In this document: piece by piece, positions 20,910 to 30,904 of the stretch | How the letters are laid out: each line of letters begins with the position of its first letter | Position numbering within the stretch: the stretch's first letter is position 1 | Origin: Nocardioides litoris | GTDB taxonomy: Bacteria; Actinomycetota; Actinomycetes; Propionibacteriales; Nocardioidaceae | DNA: 64,000 bases | Assembly (NCBI RefSeq): GCF_006346315.1 | Contig: NZ_VDMR01000001.1 | Span: 496,001-560,000, forward strand | Direction: 5' to 3' | Notes under the pieces: model-generated | Database searches by the model: none | Told to the model about the DNA's origin: nothing | What the model saw: only the letters and a program-made list of their open reading frames with translations | Translations under genes and position numbers: made by a program

Positions 20910-20915
20910 TACGGT
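20910..20915 (+). promoter_or_regulatory. -10 box of DUF4190 gene (leaderless)
   Basis: TACGGT ends 7 bases before ATG 20923. A TTTGCC-like -35 lies at 20888-20893. Confidence 0.5.
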
Positions 20916-20922
20916 CCCCTCC

Positions 20923-21384
20923 ATGAGCGAGACGCCCGACCTCGGCAAGGACCCCCGGCCAGACCAGCAGCCCGGCCAGCAGCCCGGCCAGCAGCCCTGG
21001 ACCGACGCCGCGGCGGGCCAGCCGGGCCCGGCGCACGGGCAGCAGCCCTCCCCGCCGGGCCCCTACGGCGCCAACCCCTACGCCCCCGGGCCGTACGCCG
21101 GCTTCGCGCCGCCGGACCACCCGCGCACCATGACGGTGCTCGTGCTCGGCATCCTCGGCATCGTGCTGTGCCAGGCCACGGCCCCGTTCGCCTGGGTCAT
21201 GGGCAAGCGGGCGCTGGCCGAGATCGACGCCTCGGGCGGCGCGATCGGCGGACGCTCCCAGGTGCAGATCGGCTACATCCTGGGCATCGTCGGCACGGTC
21301 ATCCTCGGCGTGGTGGTCGCCTTCTTCCTCGTCTACCTCGTCATCATCCTGGCCGTCGTGGCCGGGGCCGCCGGGTCCTCCTGA
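20923..21384 (+). CDS. DUF4190 small membrane protein
   Basis: 153 residues. The first 65 are Pro/Gln/Gly-rich with a PGQQ repeat (three copies of CAGCAGCCCGGC-like DNA). Two membrane helices (about 68-92 and 110-148) flank MGKRALAEIDASGG, matching the DUF4190 pattern. The disordered cytoplasmic head followed by two helices is common in actinobacteria. Function unknown. Confidence 0.75.
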   Translation: MSETPDLGKDPRPDQQPGQQPGQQPWTDAAAGQPGPAHGQQPSPPGPYGANPYAPGPYAGFAPPDHPRTMTVLVLGILGIVLCQATAPFAWVMGKRALAEIDASGGAIGGRSQVQIGYILGIVGTVILGVVVAFFLVYLVIILAVVAGAAGSS

Positions 21385-21427
21385 CCCGCGGCCGGCACGC
21401 TCCGGCGCGGTGGGAGGATGGTCGGCC

Positions 21428-22159
21428 GTGACCGACCGAGACCGCGTGCTCCCCGCTCGCCCCCACCACAAGCTGACCGAGGACGGTCGGCGGGTGCGCG
21501 AGGTGCTCTCCTACAGCCGCCGCGGAGCCCGGTTCACCCCCCGGCAGGCCGCGGCGTGGGCAGCCCACCACGAGGCGTGGTTCGTGCCCGAGGACGCGGT
21601 GGACGACCCCGGCTTCCGCTGGTCCTCGGTCTTCGGCCGCGAGGCGCCGCTGGTGGTCGAGATCGGGCCCGGGGTGGGGGAGGCGACCGCCGCCCTCGCC
21701 GCCGCGCGGCCCGAGGTCGACGTGCTGGCCCTCGAGGTCTGGCGGCCCGGGGTCGCCGAGGGCATGGGCCGGGTCGCGGAGGCGGGTGCGACCAACGTGC
21801 GCTTCTGCTCCGTCGACGCCGTCTGGCTGCTCGAGCACGTCGTCGAGCCCGACTCGCTGGCCGAGCTGTGGACGTTCTTCCCCGACCCCTGGCACAAGGC
21901 CCGGCACCACAAGCGTCGGCTCGTCGCCCCGCCCTTCGCGGCCGTGGCGGCCCGGCGGCTCCGACCGGGTGCGGTCTGGCGGCTGGCCACCGACTGGGCG
22001 GCGTACGCCGAGCAGATGGTCGAGGTGCTCGACGCCGAGCCGCTGCTCGAGGGCGGCATCGTCGAGCGGTGGGCCGAGCGGCCGGTGACCAAGTTCGAGC
22101 GCAAGGGGCTCGCGGCGGGGCGGACGGTCACCGACCTGACCTACCGACGCACGGGCTGA
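21428..22159 (+). CDS. trmB: tRNA (guanine-N7-)-methyltransferase
   Basis: 243 residues. Transfers methyl from S-adenosylmethionine to N7 of G46 in the tRNA variable loop. The SAM-binding loop VVEIGPGVGEAT is near 75-87; the TrmB signature WTFFPDPWHKARHHKRRL is near 149-167; the acidic/aromatic stretch LATDWAAYAEQM follows. GTG 21428 is chosen with GGAGG about 11 bases upstream. The N-terminal 60 residues are an actinobacterial-type extension. Single gene after the DUF4190 gene. Confidence 0.93.
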   Translation: MTDRDRVLPARPHHKLTEDGRRVREVLSYSRRGARFTPRQAAAWAAHHEAWFVPEDAVDDPGFRWSSVFGREAPLVVEIGPGVGEATAALAAARPEVDVLALEVWRPGVAEGMGRVAEAGATNVRFCSVDAVWLLEHVVEPDSLAELWTFFPDPWHKARHHKRRLVAPPFAAVAARRLRPGAVWRLATDWAAYAEQMVEVLDAEPLLEGGIVERWAERPVTKFERKGLAAGRTVTDLTYRRTG

Positions 22160-22319
22160 CCGCCGGGTCGGCCGGTCGCCTGGTCGGACAAGGGGTTCCC
22201 CCCTACCCCCACCCGGGCCCACCCTCCACGATTCCGGGAACGGTTCTCACCGCCCGCCGACCCGACCACGGGACGGCGTCCCGTCCCTGGCCGTGACCCG
22301 GCCGCAGGAGGTCCCACCC

Positions 22320-23513
<1,194 letters not shown>

Positions 23514-23583
23514 GCCGACCCGGCTCCCCCTCGACCTCCGCCCGCCACGGACCCCGTGGCGGGCGGAGGTGCGTCCTGCGCAC

Positions 23584-23589
23584 TAGCCT
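23584..23589 (+). promoter_or_regulatory. -10 box of MFS gene (leaderless)
   Basis: TAGCCT lies 6 bases before GTG 23596. Confidence 0.5.
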
Positions 23590-23595
23590 GCGGCG

Positions 23596-24894
23596 GTGAC
23601 CGCGACCGTCGAGACCCCGCGCCGCCCGCGCGTGCACCGGGCCTGGTGGGTCGCGGCCATCACGCTCGGCGCCCTCGTCGCCGCGGCCGGGTTCCGCTCC
23701 TCGACCGGTGCGCTCCTGGAGCCGCTGGAGGAGGAGTTCGGGTGGTCGCGCGCCACCACCTCGGGCGCGGTCTCGCTCAACCTCGTGGTCTACGGCCTCA
23801 CCGCCCCGTTCGCGGCGGCGCTGATGGAGCGCTTCGGGCTCCGGCGGGTCGTCGCCGCCTCGCTGCTCCTCGTCGCCGTCGGCTCCGGCCTCACGCTGGT
23901 CATGACGCAGGCCTGGCAGCTGTGGCTGCTGTGGGGCTTCGCGATCGGTGTCGGCACCGGCTCCTTGGCCCTGGTCTTCGGTGCGATCGTGGCCAACCGG
24001 TGGTTCGTGCGCCACCGCGGACTGGTCGTCGGCGTGTTCTCCGCCGCCAGCTCGACCGGCCAGCTGGTCTTCCTGCCCGTCATCGCCCACCTCGCCGACG
24101 GCCCCGGGTGGCGGTGGGCCTCCGGCCTGGTGGCGGCCTTCGCGCTGCTGCTGGTGCCGCTGGTGCTGCTCCTGCTCGCCGACTCGCCCGCCGCGGCCGG
24201 CACAACGGCGTACGGCGCGGGCGAGGACGACCCGGCGCCGGCCGCTCCGGTGCCGACCCGGGGTGCGGCCCGGGTGGCGGTCGACGTGCTGCGCGAGAGC
24301 GCGCGGCACCGGACGTTCTGGATCCTCTTCGGCACGTTCTGGATCTGCGGCTGGTCGACCAACGGCCTCATCGGCACCCACTTCATCGCCGCCTCCCACG
24401 ACCACGGCCTGCCGCAGACGACGGCCGCGTCGCTGCTCGCCCTCATCGGGGTCTTCGACATCGTCGGCACGATCGCGAGCGGCTGGCTGACCGACCGGGT
24501 CGACAGCCGCCACCTGCTGCTCGTCTACTACGCGCTGCGCGGGCTCTCGCTGCTCGCCGTGCCCTACCTGCTGGCCGACGTCGTGCAGCCCAGCCTGTTC
24601 GTGTTCATCGTCTTCTACGGCCTCGACTGGGTGGCCACCGTGCCGCCGACGGTCGCGCTGTGCCGGGCCCACTTCGGGCCCGAGCGGGCCGGCGTGGTGT
24701 TCGGCTGGGTCTTCGCCGCGCACATGGTCGGCGCGGGCGTGGCCGCCAGCTTCGCCGGCATCGTCCGGGAGACCACCGGTGCCTACGACGCCGCGTGGTC
24801 CACCGCGGGCCTGCTGTGCCTCGGGGCCGCCGCGGCCGTGCTCCTGGTGCCGCGGGTGCCGGCGGCGACGGCCGAGGTCACCGCCCCGAGGTGA
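23596..24894 (+). CDS. MFS transporter (monocarboxylate/oxalate-like)
   Basis: 432 residues, 12 predicted helices. The start WWVAAITLGALVAAAGFRSSTGALLEPLEEEFGWSR closely resembles the MFS_1 group with MCT/OxlT-like carriers (FGWSR after helix 1). A central cytoplasmic loop lies near 200-235. The substrate is unknown; small organic acids are plausible. It overlaps the convergent RDD gene by 17 bases at the 3' end, so their mRNAs are antisense over that stretch. Confidence 0.85.
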   Translation: MTATVETPRRPRVHRAWWVAAITLGALVAAAGFRSSTGALLEPLEEEFGWSRATTSGAVSLNLVVYGLTAPFAAALMERFGLRRVVAASLLLVAVGSGLTLVMTQAWQLWLLWGFAIGVGTGSLALVFGAIVANRWFVRHRGLVVGVFSAASSTGQLVFLPVIAHLADGPGWRWASGLVAAFALLLVPLVLLLLADSPAAAGTTAYGAGEDDPAPAAPVPTRGAARVAVDVLRESARHRTFWILFGTFWICGWSTNGLIGTHFIAASHDHGLPQTTAASLLALIGVFDIVGTIASGWLTDRVDSRHLLLVYYALRGLSLLAVPYLLADVVQPSLFVFIVFYGLDWVATVPPTVALCRAHFGPERAGVVFGWVFAAHMVGAGVAASFAGIVRETTGAYDAAWSTAGLLCLGAAAAVLLVPRVPAATAEVTAPR

Positions 24895-25687
24895 GGCGGC
24901 GGCGTACGTCGTCCTGGCGGCGCAGCCGCTCGAGGTCGCGCTCGCGGCGGGCGCCGATGACCGCGGCGAGGAAGTCCTCGGGGTGGGTGCCGGGCGGCGG
25001 CAGCGGCGCCACGTGGGCGCTCACGTCCTCGGCGAGCTCGGCGGCGACGGTCGCGCGCGAGTGCGGGTCGAGGGTGGGCGCCCGCCCGAGGAACTGGCGG
25101 ACACCGAGCGCGAGCCCGGTCGGCAGGGCCGCGATGTCGGCGCGCTCGGCCCAGCCCGCGAGGTGGGGTGGCACCAGCGGCGGGCGGGGGAGGGCGAGCG
25201 CGACGCGGGTGCGCACGACGTAGGTGCCGGCGGCGTAGTCGCCGAGCCGCTTGCCGCGCGGGCTGACCAGCATGGAGAAGAACGCCGGCACCCCGAAGAA
25301 GGCGTAGACCTCGACGACGCCGATCAGGGTGCGCGTCAGCGCGTGGTGGAAGGAGATCGGCCCGGCGTCGTCGCGCACGGCGCGCAGCCCGAGGGCCAGC
25401 TTGCCGAGCGAGCGGCCGCGGGTCAGGGTCTCGAGCGCCGTCGGGGCGGCGACCAGCACGAGGAGGGTCACCGCGATCACCGCCGCCTCGGCCGCTGCGG
25501 GATCGGCGTCGATGGTCGCGACCGAGAACAGCAGCAGCACCAGGAGCAGGGCCACGACCGTCGCGGTGACGTCGAGGAGGCCGGCGGCCATCCGGGCGCC
25601 GAGGCTGGCCGGGGGGAGGTCGAGCGCGACGGCCTCGCCGGTGACCAGGTCGTCGCTGGTGACCGTGGCGAACTCGCGCGCGGGCAT
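24878..25687 (-). CDS. RDD-family membrane protein
   Basis: 269 residues. The RDD domain covers residues 22-160, with LPPASLGARMAAGLLDVTATVV (Arg-Asp character of helix 1), a TRGRSLGKLALGLRAVRDD loop and an LTRTLIGVVEVYAFFG helix. A hydrophilic C-terminal region of about 110 residues is predicted cytoplasmic. It is divergent from the SpoIIM-like gene. By memory, RDD, SpoIIM, DUF58 and MoxR genes lie together in the same relative order in M. tuberculosis (Rv3692-Rv3695), so it probably works with that set. Function unknown. Confidence 0.85.
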   Translation of the reverse strand: MPAREFATVTSDDLVTGEAVALDLPPASLGARMAAGLLDVTATVVALLLVLLLFSVATIDADPAAAEAAVIAVTLLVLVAAPTALETLTRGRSLGKLALGLRAVRDDAGPISFHHALTRTLIGVVEVYAFFGVPAFFSMLVSPRGKRLGDYAAGTYVVRTRVALALPRPPLVPPHLAGWAERADIAALPTGLALGVRQFLGRAPTLDPHSRATVAAELAEDVSAHVAPLPPPGTHPEDFLAAVIGARRERDLERLRRQDDVRRRLTSGR

Positions 25688-25727
25688 GGGGCCAGTCTGG
25701 CACCCCGGGCCGCGGGCGGGCGCCGCA

Positions 25728-25733
25728 TAGGGT
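25728..25733 (+). promoter_or_regulatory. -10 box of SpoIIM-like gene (leaderless)
   Basis: TAGGGT ends 7 bases before GTG 25741. A CAGACT element for the divergent RDD gene lies at 25694-25699 on the minus strand. Confidence 0.5.
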
Positions 25734-25740
25734 GGCGGGC

Positions 25741-26736
25741 GTGGACCTCGACGCCTACGTGCTCGCGCACGCGCACGAGTGGCAGCGCCTCGAGTCGCTG
25801 GTCGACCTGGGTCGTCTCGACGGCGCCCAGAGCGACGAGCTGGTCGAGCGCTACCAGCAGGTCGCCACGCACCTCTCCGTCGTGCGCACCCAGGCGCCCG
25901 ACAGCCACCTCATCGCCTACCTGTCCTCGCTGCTGGCCCGGGCCCGGATCCGGCTCGTGGGCACCCGCACGAGCACCTGGCGCGGCTTCGGCCGCTTCTT
26001 CACCCACCGCTTCCCGGCCGCGCTCTACCGGCTGCGGTGGTGGTGGCTGGGGTGCCTGGTCGCCAACGTCGTGGTGACCGCGGTGATGATGCTGTGGCTG
26101 CTCGACAACCCGCAGGTCGAGCAGAGCCTGCTCTCCCCGGCCGAGGTCGACCAGCTGGTCGACAGCGACTTCGAGAGCTACTACAGCGAGAACCCCGCGC
26201 AGTCGTTCGCCTCGCTCGTCTGGCTCAACAACACCCGGGTCGCCGCGCTGTGCATCGCGCTCGGGGTGCTCGGGCTGCCGGTGGTCTGGCTGCTGTTCCA
26301 GAACGTCGCCAACCTGGCGGTCATCGGCTCGATCATGATCCGCGCCGACCGCGGTGGGGTCTTCTTCGGGCTGATCCTCCCGCACGGCCTGCTCGAGCTG
26401 ACCGCGATCTTCGTGGCCGGCGGGGTGGGGCTGCGGCTGTTCTGGTCGTGGATCGAGCCCCGTGGCCGCACCCGCGCCGCCTCGCTCGCCCACGAGGGCC
26501 GCACCGCGGTCACCGTCGCCCTCGGGCTCGGCGTGGTGCTGCTGGTCAGCGGCATCATCGAGGCCTTCGTGACGCCCTCCCCGCTCCCCACCTGGGCCCG
26601 CGTCGGCATCGGCGTGCTCGCCGAGGTCGTCTTCCTGCTCTACGTGTTCGTGCTGGGTCGTCGCGCTGCGCTGCAGGGCGAGTCGGGCGACCTGTCGGCC
26701 GACCACCTCGAGGACACGGTCGCCACCCGCGCCTGA
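25741..26736 (+). CDS. SpoIIM-family (stage II sporulation M-like) membrane protein
   Basis: 331 residues, starting at GTG 25741. The N-terminal 90 residues are helical and cytoplasmic; about six membrane helices follow, with NVANLAVIGSIMIRADRGGVFFGLILPHGLLEL as the most conserved stretch of the family. In Bacillus, SpoIIM helps peptidoglycan hydrolysis during engulfment, but actinobacterial homologues occur in non-sporulating species and their role is unknown. It is convergent with the MoxR-DUF58 operon (44-base gap). Confidence 0.85.
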   Translation: MDLDAYVLAHAHEWQRLESLVDLGRLDGAQSDELVERYQQVATHLSVVRTQAPDSHLIAYLSSLLARARIRLVGTRTSTWRGFGRFFTHRFPAALYRLRWWWLGCLVANVVVTAVMMLWLLDNPQVEQSLLSPAEVDQLVDSDFESYYSENPAQSFASLVWLNNTRVAALCIALGVLGLPVVWLLFQNVANLAVIGSIMIRADRGGVFFGLILPHGLLELTAIFVAGGVGLRLFWSWIEPRGRTRAASLAHEGRTAVTVALGLGVVLLVSGIIEAFVTPSPLPTWARVGIGVLAEVVFLLYVFVLGRRAALQGESGDLSADHLEDTVATRA

Positions 26737-26779
26737 CCCGCGCCTGACCCGCGCCCGGCCCGCGCCTGGTCCGCCGGAC

Positions 26780-28072
26780 TCAGAGCAGTCCGCGGGCCTT
26801 GAGCGAGAGGTAGTGGTCGGCCAGGGCCGGCGGCAGCCGGTCGGCCTCGGCGTCGACGACGTCGACCCCCAACCGGGTCAGCAGGTCGGCGGTACGCCGG
26901 CGCCGCTGCCCGGCGTGCTCGGCCGCGGCGGCGTCGTACACCTCCTCGAGCGTGGTGCGGGTGGTGGCCAGCCGGTCCAGGGCGGGGTCGCGCACCGAGG
27001 CCAGCACGACGCGGTGGTGCCGGGTGAGGACGGGCAGCACGGGCAGCAGGCCCTCCTCGACCGCGCTCGGCTCGAGCGGGGTCAGCAGCACGACCAGCGC
27101 CCGCTGGCGTCCGAACCCCTGGACGGCACCGGCCAGGGCGTCCCAGTCGGCCTCGGCGATGACCGGCTCGAGCTCGGCCATCGCGTCCTGGAGGTCCGCG
27201 GAGACCTGCCGGACCCCGGCCGAGCGCAGCCGCGAGCGCACCCGGCGGTCGCCGGCCACGAAGTCGACGCGGTCGCCCGCCCGCGCGGCGAGGGCGGCCA
27301 GCAGCAGGGCGGCGTCCATGGCCGAGTCGAGGCGGGGCACGTCGTCGACCCGGCCCGCCGAGGTGCGGCTGGTGTCGAGCACCAGCACCACGCGGCGGTC
27401 GCGCTCGGGCTGCCAGGTGCGGACGACGACGTTGCTGGTGCGCGCCGAGGCCCGCCAGTCGATCGAGCGCACGTCGTCGCCGCGGACGTACTCGCGCAGG
27501 GAGTCGAACTCCGTGCCCTGCCCGCGCACCCGCACCGCGGCCCGGCCGTCGAGGTCGCGCAGCCGGGCCAGCCGCGAGGGCAGGTGCTTGCGGGAGTCGA
27601 ACGGCGGCAGCGACCGCACCGACCCCGCGACGTCGACGGTGCGCTGGCGGGCCACCAGCCCGAGCGGGCCAGGCAGCCGGACCGTGACCCCCAGGGCGCG
27701 CAGCTCCCCGCGGCGCACCGGCTGGAGCCGGGTCACCAGCGCGGCCCGGTCGCCCGGCCCGAGACGCAGCCGGTGGCGGTCGCCGGTCGCGCCGGCGGTG
27801 GGCTGCCAGGCGTCGCGCACGACCCCGCGCATGGTGCGGCCGGTGGGGTTGGCCACGACCAGCACCGCCTGGGCCGGGTGGCCCTGCCGGACCGTGCCGA
27901 CCGGGCGGCGTACGAACGTCAGGGCGGCGGGTCGCGGTGCGAGCAGCCAGTCGGCCAGGCCCAGCAGCAGCACGAGCAGCAGCCACAGCCACACCGTGCC
28001 CGCCCCGGGGCGCAGCACGACCGCCACCAGTCCCAGCAGGACCAGCAGCGGCACCCGCCCCGTGATCGCCAT
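26780..28072 (-). CDS. DUF58 (vWA-like) protein, paralogue A
   Basis: 430 residues. Two N-terminal hydrophobic helices (7-45) are followed by a beta-rich region and the DUF58 signature REYVRGDDVRSIDWRASART at about 200-220. Then comes a von Willebrand A-like domain with VVLVLDTSRTSAG (MIDAS-type D-x-S-x-S variant). It lies 11 bases after the MoxR gene. MoxR-vWA pairs act as chaperone modules that remodel or insert cofactors in client complexes. The client here is unknown, probably a membrane or wall complex with the DUF4129 and DUF4350 proteins. Confidence 0.88.
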   Translation of the reverse strand: MAITGRVPLLVLLGLVAVVLRPGAGTVWLWLLLVLLLGLADWLLAPRPAALTFVRRPVGTVRQGHPAQAVLVVANPTGRTMRGVVRDAWQPTAGATGDRHRLRLGPGDRAALVTRLQPVRRGELRALGVTVRLPGPLGLVARQRTVDVAGSVRSLPPFDSRKHLPSRLARLRDLDGRAAVRVRGQGTEFDSLREYVRGDDVRSIDWRASARTSNVVVRTWQPERDRRVVLVLDTSRTSAGRVDDVPRLDSAMDAALLLAALAARAGDRVDFVAGDRRVRSRLRSAGVRQVSADLQDAMAELEPVIAEADWDALAGAVQGFGRQRALVVLLTPLEPSAVEEGLLPVLPVLTRHHRVVLASVRDPALDRLATTRTTLEEVYDAAAAEHAGQRRRRTADLLTRLGVDVVDAEADRLPPALADHYLSLKARGLL

Positions 28073-28083
28073 CGGGTGCGCGC

Positions 28084-29166
28084 CTAGCGGGGGACCGGCA
28101 CCGAGCCGAGCGCCGAGGCCAGCACCTGGGCGACGTCGACGCCCTCGAGCTCGGCCTCGGGGCGCAGGCCCAGGCGGTGGACCAGGGTGGCGTGCGCCAG
28201 CGACTTCACGTCGTCGGGCGTCACGAAGTCGCGACCCGAGAGCCACGCCCAGGCCCGCGCCGCCCGCAGCAGCGCGGTCGAGCCGCGCGGGCTGACGCCC
28301 AGGGACAGCGAGGGCGACTCGCGGGTGGCCCGCGCGATGTCGACGATGTACGCCGCCACCTCGGGGCTGACCTGCACCGACCGCACCGCGCGCTGGCCGG
28401 CCTCGACATCGGCCCCGGAGGCGACCGCGCTGACGCCGGCGGCCCGCACGTCGCGCGGGTCGAACCCGGCGGCGTGCCGGGTCAGGACCTCGATCTCCGC
28501 GTCGCGCACGGGGATCGGCAGCACGACCTTGAGCAGGAACCGGTCGAGCTGCGCCTCGGGCAGCGGGTAGGTGCCCTCGTGCTCGACGGGGTTCTGCGTG
28601 GCGGCGACGACGAACGGCGAGGGCAGCCGGTGGGTGGTGCCGTCGACCGAGACCTGGCCCTCCTCCATCGCCTCGAGCAGCGCCGACTGGGTCTTGGGGG
28701 GCGTGCGGTTGACCTCGTCGGCCAGCAGCAGGTTGGTGAAGACCGGGCCCTCGCGGAACGACAGCTCGCCCGCGTGGGAGTCGATGACCATCGACCCGGT
28801 GATGTCGCCGGGCATCAGGTCGGGGGTGAACTGCACCCGCCGGGTCTCCACCGACAGGCTGGCCGCCAGCGAGCGCACCAGGAGGGTCTTGGCCGTGCCG
28901 GGCACGCCCTCCATGAGCACGTGGCCGCCGCACAGCATGGCCACGAGCAGGCCGGAGACCGCCGCGTCCTGGCCGACCACCGCCTTGGCCACCTCGTGGC
29001 GCACCGCGGTCAACCGCTCCCGGACCTCCCCGTCGGGGCCCGACCGCTTCTGCAGCGGCGGGGACGCCGGTGGTGCGGACGGGGGTGCGGACGGGGGTGC
29101 CGCTGGGGGTGCGGAGGGCGGGGGCGGCGGGGGAGCGCTGGCGGGGTCGAGCGGGTGCTCGGTCAC
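28084..29166 (-). CDS. MoxR-family AAA+ ATPase, paralogue A
   Basis: 360 residues. A Pro/Ala/Ser-rich head (10-40) precedes the AAA+ domain: Walker A EGVPGTAKT (86-94), Walker B LLLADEVNR (146-154), sensor ATQNPVEHEGTYPLPEAQLDRF and the C-terminal lid. GTG 29166 overlaps the DUF4350 stop by 4 bases. By gene order this is the homologue of mycobacterial MoxR2 (from memory). The proline-rich head is absent from the second MoxR at 56306. Confidence 0.93.
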   Translation of the reverse strand: MTEHPLDPASAPPPPPPSAPPAAPPSAPPSAPPASPPLQKRSGPDGEVRERLTAVRHEVAKAVVGQDAAVSGLLVAMLCGGHVLMEGVPGTAKTLLVRSLAASLSVETRRVQFTPDLMPGDITGSMVIDSHAGELSFREGPVFTNLLLADEVNRTPPKTQSALLEAMEEGQVSVDGTTHRLPSPFVVAATQNPVEHEGTYPLPEAQLDRFLLKVVLPIPVRDAEIEVLTRHAAGFDPRDVRAAGVSAVASGADVEAGQRAVRSVQVSPEVAAYIVDIARATRESPSLSLGVSPRGSTALLRAARAWAWLSGRDFVTPDDVKSLAHATLVHRLGLRPEAELEGVDVAQVLASALGSVPVPR

Positions 29167-30302
29167 GATCGGCGTACCTCTTCCTCGAGTGCGGCCAGGG
29201 CGTTGGCCAGGCTGATCAGGTCACGGTCGGAGCCGGGCACGCGCCCGGTGCTGCCGAGGAGGTCGCCCACCTCGGCCTCGGTGCGGCCGACGTGGCGGGC
29301 CACGTCGCGCACCAGCGTCGTCTCCTCGGCGGTGCCGAGGCGCATCCGGGCCCGCACCCGCGCCCGGGTGGCCGCGCGCAGGGTGGCCGCGGCGTGGGCG
29401 CGGTCGCCGGAGCGGCGGTAGAGGCGGCCGCGGCTGCGGGTCGTCTCGATCGCCCGCACCACGACCGGGAGCGGCTCGATCGCGAGCGGGCCGAGCCGGC
29501 GGCCCCGCCACAGCACGAGCGCGAGGCCCGCGAGGCCGAGCACCCAGACCCCCGGCAGCACCCAGCCGGGCAGCAGCGAGCGCAGCCCGACGCCGTCGTC
29601 GCCCACCAGGTCGGCGTACGACGGGACGTACCAGACCAGGCGCTCGTCCTGCCCCAGCAGGCGCAGGGCCACGGCCGCGTTGTCGGCGCGCAGCACCTGG
29701 TCGTTGGTCAGCAGCTGCGGGGCGCCGAGCAGGGTCAGGTCGCCGGTGGTGACGAGGGTGTCGGCGAAGCAGCCGGAGCCGGGCATGGCACCGGCCTGGT
29801 CGACCTCGATGCGCAGGTCGCCGAACAGCGGGTCGTCGCAGCCGGCCTCGATCGGGTCGCCGCCGTCGACCGAGCCGGGCGAGCCCGGGCGGTCGAGCAG
29901 GCGCAGCAGCTCGGGGCCGGGGTCGACGACCACGAGGCGGGCGCCGCGGGTGTCGTCGCGGAGCCGGTCGACGGTGCTCTCGCCGAGCTCGTCGGCCGAC
30001 GTCACCACCACGGCCGTGCCGGCGCCGGCCCCGGCCTCGGCGAGCTCGTCGGCCGAGCGGGCGGTCTCGACGTCGACGCCTTCCTCGGCCAGCACCCGGG
30101 CCACCGCCCGGGCGCCGTCCTCGCCGGCGTTGGCCGGGTCGTAGGGCGTCGTGTTGCCCTGCTCGCCGCGGGTCAGCAGCGCGACGCCGAGCGCGAGCAG
30201 CACGAAGGCGGCCACCACCAGGGCCGCCCGGTGCCGGCGCACCCAGCCGGTCGGGCCTCCGGCCGCCGGGGGTGCGGAGGCCGGCGCCGTCGCGGCGCTC
30301 AC
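29163..30302 (-). CDS. DUF4350 membrane protein
   Basis: 379 residues. A short cytoplasmic head is followed by membrane helix HRAALVVAAFVLLALGVALL (24-43). The external domain starts with NTTPYDPANAGEDGARAVARVL, the DUF4350 signature, and has a flavodoxin/GATase-like beta-alpha pattern. A second helix near 250-270 leads to a basic, helical cytoplasmic tail. Both ends overlap neighbours by 4 bases, so it is tightly coupled to the DUF4129 and MoxR genes. Function unknown. Confidence 0.82.
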   Translation of the reverse strand: MSAATAPASAPPAAGGPTGWVRRHRAALVVAAFVLLALGVALLTRGEQGNTTPYDPANAGEDGARAVARVLAEEGVDVETARSADELAEAGAGAGTAVVVTSADELGESTVDRLRDDTRGARLVVVDPGPELLRLLDRPGSPGSVDGGDPIEAGCDDPLFGDLRIEVDQAGAMPGSGCFADTLVTTGDLTLLGAPQLLTNDQVLRADNAAVALRLLGQDERLVWYVPSYADLVGDDGVGLRSLLPGWVLPGVWVLGLAGLALVLWRGRRLGPLAIEPLPVVVRAIETTRSRGRLYRRSGDRAHAAATLRAATRARVRARMRLGTAEETTLVRDVARHVGRTEAEVGDLLGSTGRVPGSDRDLISLANALAALEEEVRRS

Positions 30303-30904
30303 CGGGCCCGTCCCAGCTCGACGTCGAGGTCGAGCACGAGGGCGGCCTGGTCGCGGTCGGCCGGCCGCTCGCCGTACATGACGGCGTCGAAGAGGTCGGC
30401 GCCCGCGGCGGTGCGCTCGCGCAGGTCGGGGTACTCGGCGGCCAGCACGGCCGCCACCTCGTGCGCGGTGACCCCGGGGGAGTCCTCGAGCCGGCCGCGC
30501 TCGACCTGCCGGCGGGCCAGGGCGCGGAAGCCCTCGACGACGGCCTCGGCGAAGCGGCCCTCGACCAGCGCCGCCTCGGCGCGCGCCCGCAGCTGCGCCG
30601 CGGAGAGGACCTCGTCGGTCAGCACGTCGCCCTCGCGCCCGACCGCGGCGCGCGCCGTACGACGGGCGCGGGAGGCGAGGAAGCCCAGTCCGCCCACGAG
30701 CAGCACGACGACCAGGGTGATCGCCAACCAGCTCAGCGACGGCACGTCGCGCGCGCCCTCGACGCCGCCGTCGAAGGTGCGGCCGATCCAGTCGATGATC
30801 CGCTGGAGGACGCCGTCGCGGTAGTAGGAGGGGTCGGTGAGCTCGCGACCGAGCAGGTCGCGGGCCTGCTCGCTTGTCGGGTCGAGCGGGGGCTCCCGCC
30901 TCAC
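30299..30904 (-). CDS. DUF4129 membrane protein
   Basis: 201 residues from GTG 30904, overlapping the upstream gene by 4 bases. One membrane helix (LSWLAITLVVVLLVGGLGFL) near 55-75 separates a short outer part from a cytoplasmic part carrying the DUF4129 core, LRARAEAALVEGRFAEAVVEGFRAL to SPGVTAHEVA. DUF4129 often occurs as the C-terminal part of transglutaminase-like membrane proteins of the TgpA type, so this may supply in trans what those have in cis. Function unknown. Confidence 0.82.
   Translation of the reverse strand: MRREPPLDPTSEQARDLLGRELTDPSYYRDGVLQRIIDWIGRTFDGGVEGARDVPSLSWLAITLVVVLLVGGLGFLASRARRTARAAVGREGDVLTDEVLSAAQLRARAEAALVEGRFAEAVVEGFRALARRQVERGRLEDSPGVTAHEVAAVLAAEYPDLRERTAAGADLFDAVMYGERPADRDQAALVLDLDVELGRAR

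Noticed and set aside
22160..22319. Regulatory element in front of the proteinase K-like gene
   Set aside because: Only short GC palindromes such as CCGGGAACGG; not enough to name a site.
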